From positions 1-6,643 of the forward strand of contig JACCVJ010000472.1 in assembly GCA_013698215.1 (NCBI GenBank): 6,643 nucleotides of DNA, written 5' to 3'. The DNA is from Tatlockia sp. GTDB lineage: Bacteria; Cyanobacteriota; Cyanobacteriia; Cyanobacteriales; Chroococcidiopsidaceae. This document shows positions 5,228-6,643 of this stretch, one piece after another; position 1 is the first letter of the stretch, and each line of letters begins with the position of its first letter. The notes beneath the pieces are model-generated. The model did not search any database. It saw only the letters and a program-made list of their open reading frames with translations, and was not told the origin of the DNA. Position numbers and translations under genes: made by a program.

Positions 5228-6003
5228 TGACTGATTTTGAGCCTATTTTGGCAGTATCAGCTTTAACTCGTAGTTTTGGCGGCTTAGTTGCGGTTAATAA
5301 TGTTTCCTTTACAGTTAATCGAAAGGAAATTTTTGGACTAATTGGCCCCAATGGTGCGGGAAAAACTACTTTATTTAATTTGATTAGCGGTTTAATCCCA
5401 CCTTCGAGCGGACAATTATTGTATCAAGGGGAATCGATTACAAAACTTCGCCCTTATAAAATTGCCAAACTGGGAATTGCCAGAACTTTTCAAAATATCC
5501 GCTTATTTGGTACGCTTTCAGCCTTAGAAAATATTGTTGTTGCTAGACATATTCATACTAAAAGCAACGTATTTAATGGGATTTTGAGTTTACCATCGGC
5601 AGCTAGAGAAGAAAAAATCGCCCTTGCAAAAGGCAAAGAATTGCTAAACTTAGTTGGATTAGGCGATCGCGCTACAGAAATTGCCTGTAACTTTTCTTAC
5701 GGCGATCAACGTAGATTAGAAATTGCCCGCGCTCTTGCCCTTAATCCTAAAATACTACTTTTAGACGAACCCGCCGCCGGAATGAATACAGGCGAAAAAC
5801 AAAGTTTAAGTTTATTTATCCGCCAAATTAGCCAGCAATTTAATTTAACAATAGTTTTAATCGAGCATCATGTGCCTTTGGTTATGGGATTATGCGATCG
5901 CATTGCGGTTTTAAATTTTGGTAAATTAATTGCTTTAGGCAACCCTTACGAAGTAAAAACCGATCCCGTTATTATTGAAGCGTACCTAGGGGCGGAACAA
6001 TGA
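5227..6003 (+). CDS. livG: LivG-type amino-acid ABC transporter ATP-binding protein
   Basis: One of the two cytoplasmic ATPases of the amino-acid importer, acting as a heterodimer with LivF. The 258 residues are of normal LivG length. Motifs are Walker A GPNGAGKTT at 40-48, Q-loop Gln89 in ARTFQNIRLF, signature FSYGDQRRLEIARAL at 156-170, Walker B ILLLDE at 176-181 followed by PAAGMN (typical of LivG), and switch His214 in LIEHHVPLVMGLCDRI. All catalytic residues are present. AAGG lies eight bases before the ATG, within the end of livM, and the start shares one base with the livM stop. The end overlaps livF by four bases (ATGA), so the three genes are almost certainly one transcript with coupled translation. 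A urea-type UrtD role is less likely because the neighbouring permease is LivM-like and short. Confidence 0.93.
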   Translation: MTDFEPILAVSALTRSFGGLVAVNNVSFTVNRKEIFGLIGPNGAGKTTLFNLISGLIPPSSGQLLYQGESITKLRPYKIAKLGIARTFQNIRLFGTLSALENIVVARHIHTKSNVFNGILSLPSAAREEKIALAKGKELLNLVGLGDRATEIACNFSYGDQRRLEIARALALNPKILLLDEPAAGMNTGEKQSLSLFIRQISQQFNLTIVLIEHHVPLVMGLCDRIAVLNFGKLIALGNPYEVKTDPVIIEAYLGAEQ

Positions 6004-6643
6004 ACTCTAAGCAAATCCTAGAAATTAAAGGTTTGTGCGTCAATTATGGCGGTATTCAAGCTTTGCAAAATATCGACTTAATAATTAATCAAGGCGAAGT
6101 AATTACTCTAATTGGCGCAAACGGTGCGGGTAAGAGTACAACTTTAAAAGCTATTTCTCGACTAATCAATTATCGAAGCGGACATATTTATTACAACGGG
6201 CGAGATATTAGCCGCTACCCGGCTTACAAAATGGTGCAACTAGGAATTGCTCATTCTCCTGAAGGACGAAAAATATTAAGCAGACAAACGGTACTCGATA
6301 ATCTAGTTCTAGGCGCTTATATTCGCTCCGATCAGAAAATTAGAGCCGATATTGAGTTGCAATTTAAGACTTTTCCTCGGTTAGCAGAACGCCGCCATCA
6401 GTTAGCAGGAACTTTAAGCGGTGGAGAACAACAGATGTTAGCAATTTCTCGCGCGTTGATGAGCAAACCGCAGCTATTACTATTAGATGAGCCGAGTTTG
6501 GGGCTTGCGCCTACTATAGTTCGAGATATTTTTGCAATTATTCAAAAACTGCGGGAAACCGGAATAACGATACTTTTAGTCGAGCAAAATGCTAACTTAG
6601 CATTGCAAATAGCCGATCGCGGTTATGTGTTAGAAGCAGGTTG
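6000..6643 (+). CDS. livF: LivF-type amino-acid ABC transporter ATP-binding protein (3' end missing)
   Basis: Second ATPase of the amino-acid importer. The frame is open from the ATG at 6000 for 214 codons to the window edge; the family is about 230-245 residues, so roughly 20-30 are missing. Motifs are Walker A GANGAGKST at 39-47, the Q-loop region SPEGRKILSRQTVLDNL at 86-102 (the PEGR run is typical of LivF), signature LSGGEQQMLAISRAL at 139-153 and Walker B LLLLDE at 159-164, then PSLGLAP. The switch position reads VEQNANLA (194-201), with Gln196 where most ABC ATPases have His; this is normal in LivF. The start overlaps the livG stop as ATGA, with an AGGGG-containing stretch about eight bases upstream as ribosome binding site. 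Confidence 0.93.
   Translation, partial: MNSKQILEIKGLCVNYGGIQALQNIDLIINQGEVITLIGANGAGKSTTLKAISRLINYRSGHIYYNGRDISRYPAYKMVQLGIAHSPEGRKILSRQTVLDNLVLGAYIRSDQKIRADIELQFKTFPRLAERRHQLAGTLSGGEQQMLAISRALMSKPQLLLLDEPSLGLAPTIVRDIFAIIQKLRETGITILLVEQNANLALQIADRGYVLEAG

Noticed and set aside
5692..5706. Non-canonical signature FSYGD in LivG
   Set aside because: LivG proteins commonly carry a YGxQRRLE variant of the ABC signature, so this is within family variation.
6585..6590. Gln in place of the switch His in LivF (VEQNA)
   Set aside because: This looks like a missing catalytic residue, but Gln at this position is usual in the LivF subfamily, so it is not a defect.

Overview
The window looks like the chromosome of a cyanobacterium. 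The octamer GCGATCGC (HIP1) occurs 11 times in 6.6 kb. Two genes belong to cyanobacterial families (a Psb32-like thylakoid repair protein and a DUF4346 protein), and the base composition is moderately AT-rich. I see no transposase, integrase, tRNA, rRNA or CRISPR array. Nothing in base composition or gene content suggests recent transfer.

Positions 1-2251, minus strand: a lipopolysaccharide-export operon read lptA, lptB, lptF. LptA is a periplasmic bridge protein, LptB the cytoplasmic ATPase and LptF the membrane permease, cut by the window edge. lptA and lptB share one base (TAATG), and lptF begins 12 bases after lptB. A 26-bp perfect palindrome centred on HIP1 lies inside the lptA signal-peptide codons, and a small inverted repeat sits just upstream of the operon.

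Positions 2400-3980: three single genes. A DUF309 protein (minus) and a DUF4346 protein (plus) diverge from a 119-base gap. The DUF4346 gene then runs tail to tail, one base apart, into a minus-strand TPM-domain protein that resembles Psb32, the photosystem II repair factor.

Positions 3981-4312: the divergent control region between psb32 and the next operon. It holds a clear ribosome binding site for psb32, an inverted pair of HIP1-extended 12-mers, a candidate sigma70-type promoter pointing right, and a leader with two tiny tandem reading frames that run into the livM start.

Positions 4313-6643, plus strand: a branched-chain/neutral amino-acid ABC importer operon, livM-livG-livF. It encodes one permease and both ATPases, tightly coupled by start/stop overlaps. 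The second permease (LivH) and the periplasmic binding protein are not upstream. They may lie downstream of the edge or elsewhere, as in cyanobacterial N-I (Nat) transporters, whose genes are often scattered.

Most of this is conserved housekeeping content, and I did not find a convincing new multi-gene system. The best leads are regulatory or structural: the livM leader frames, the lptA palindrome and the repeated HIP1-extended motif.
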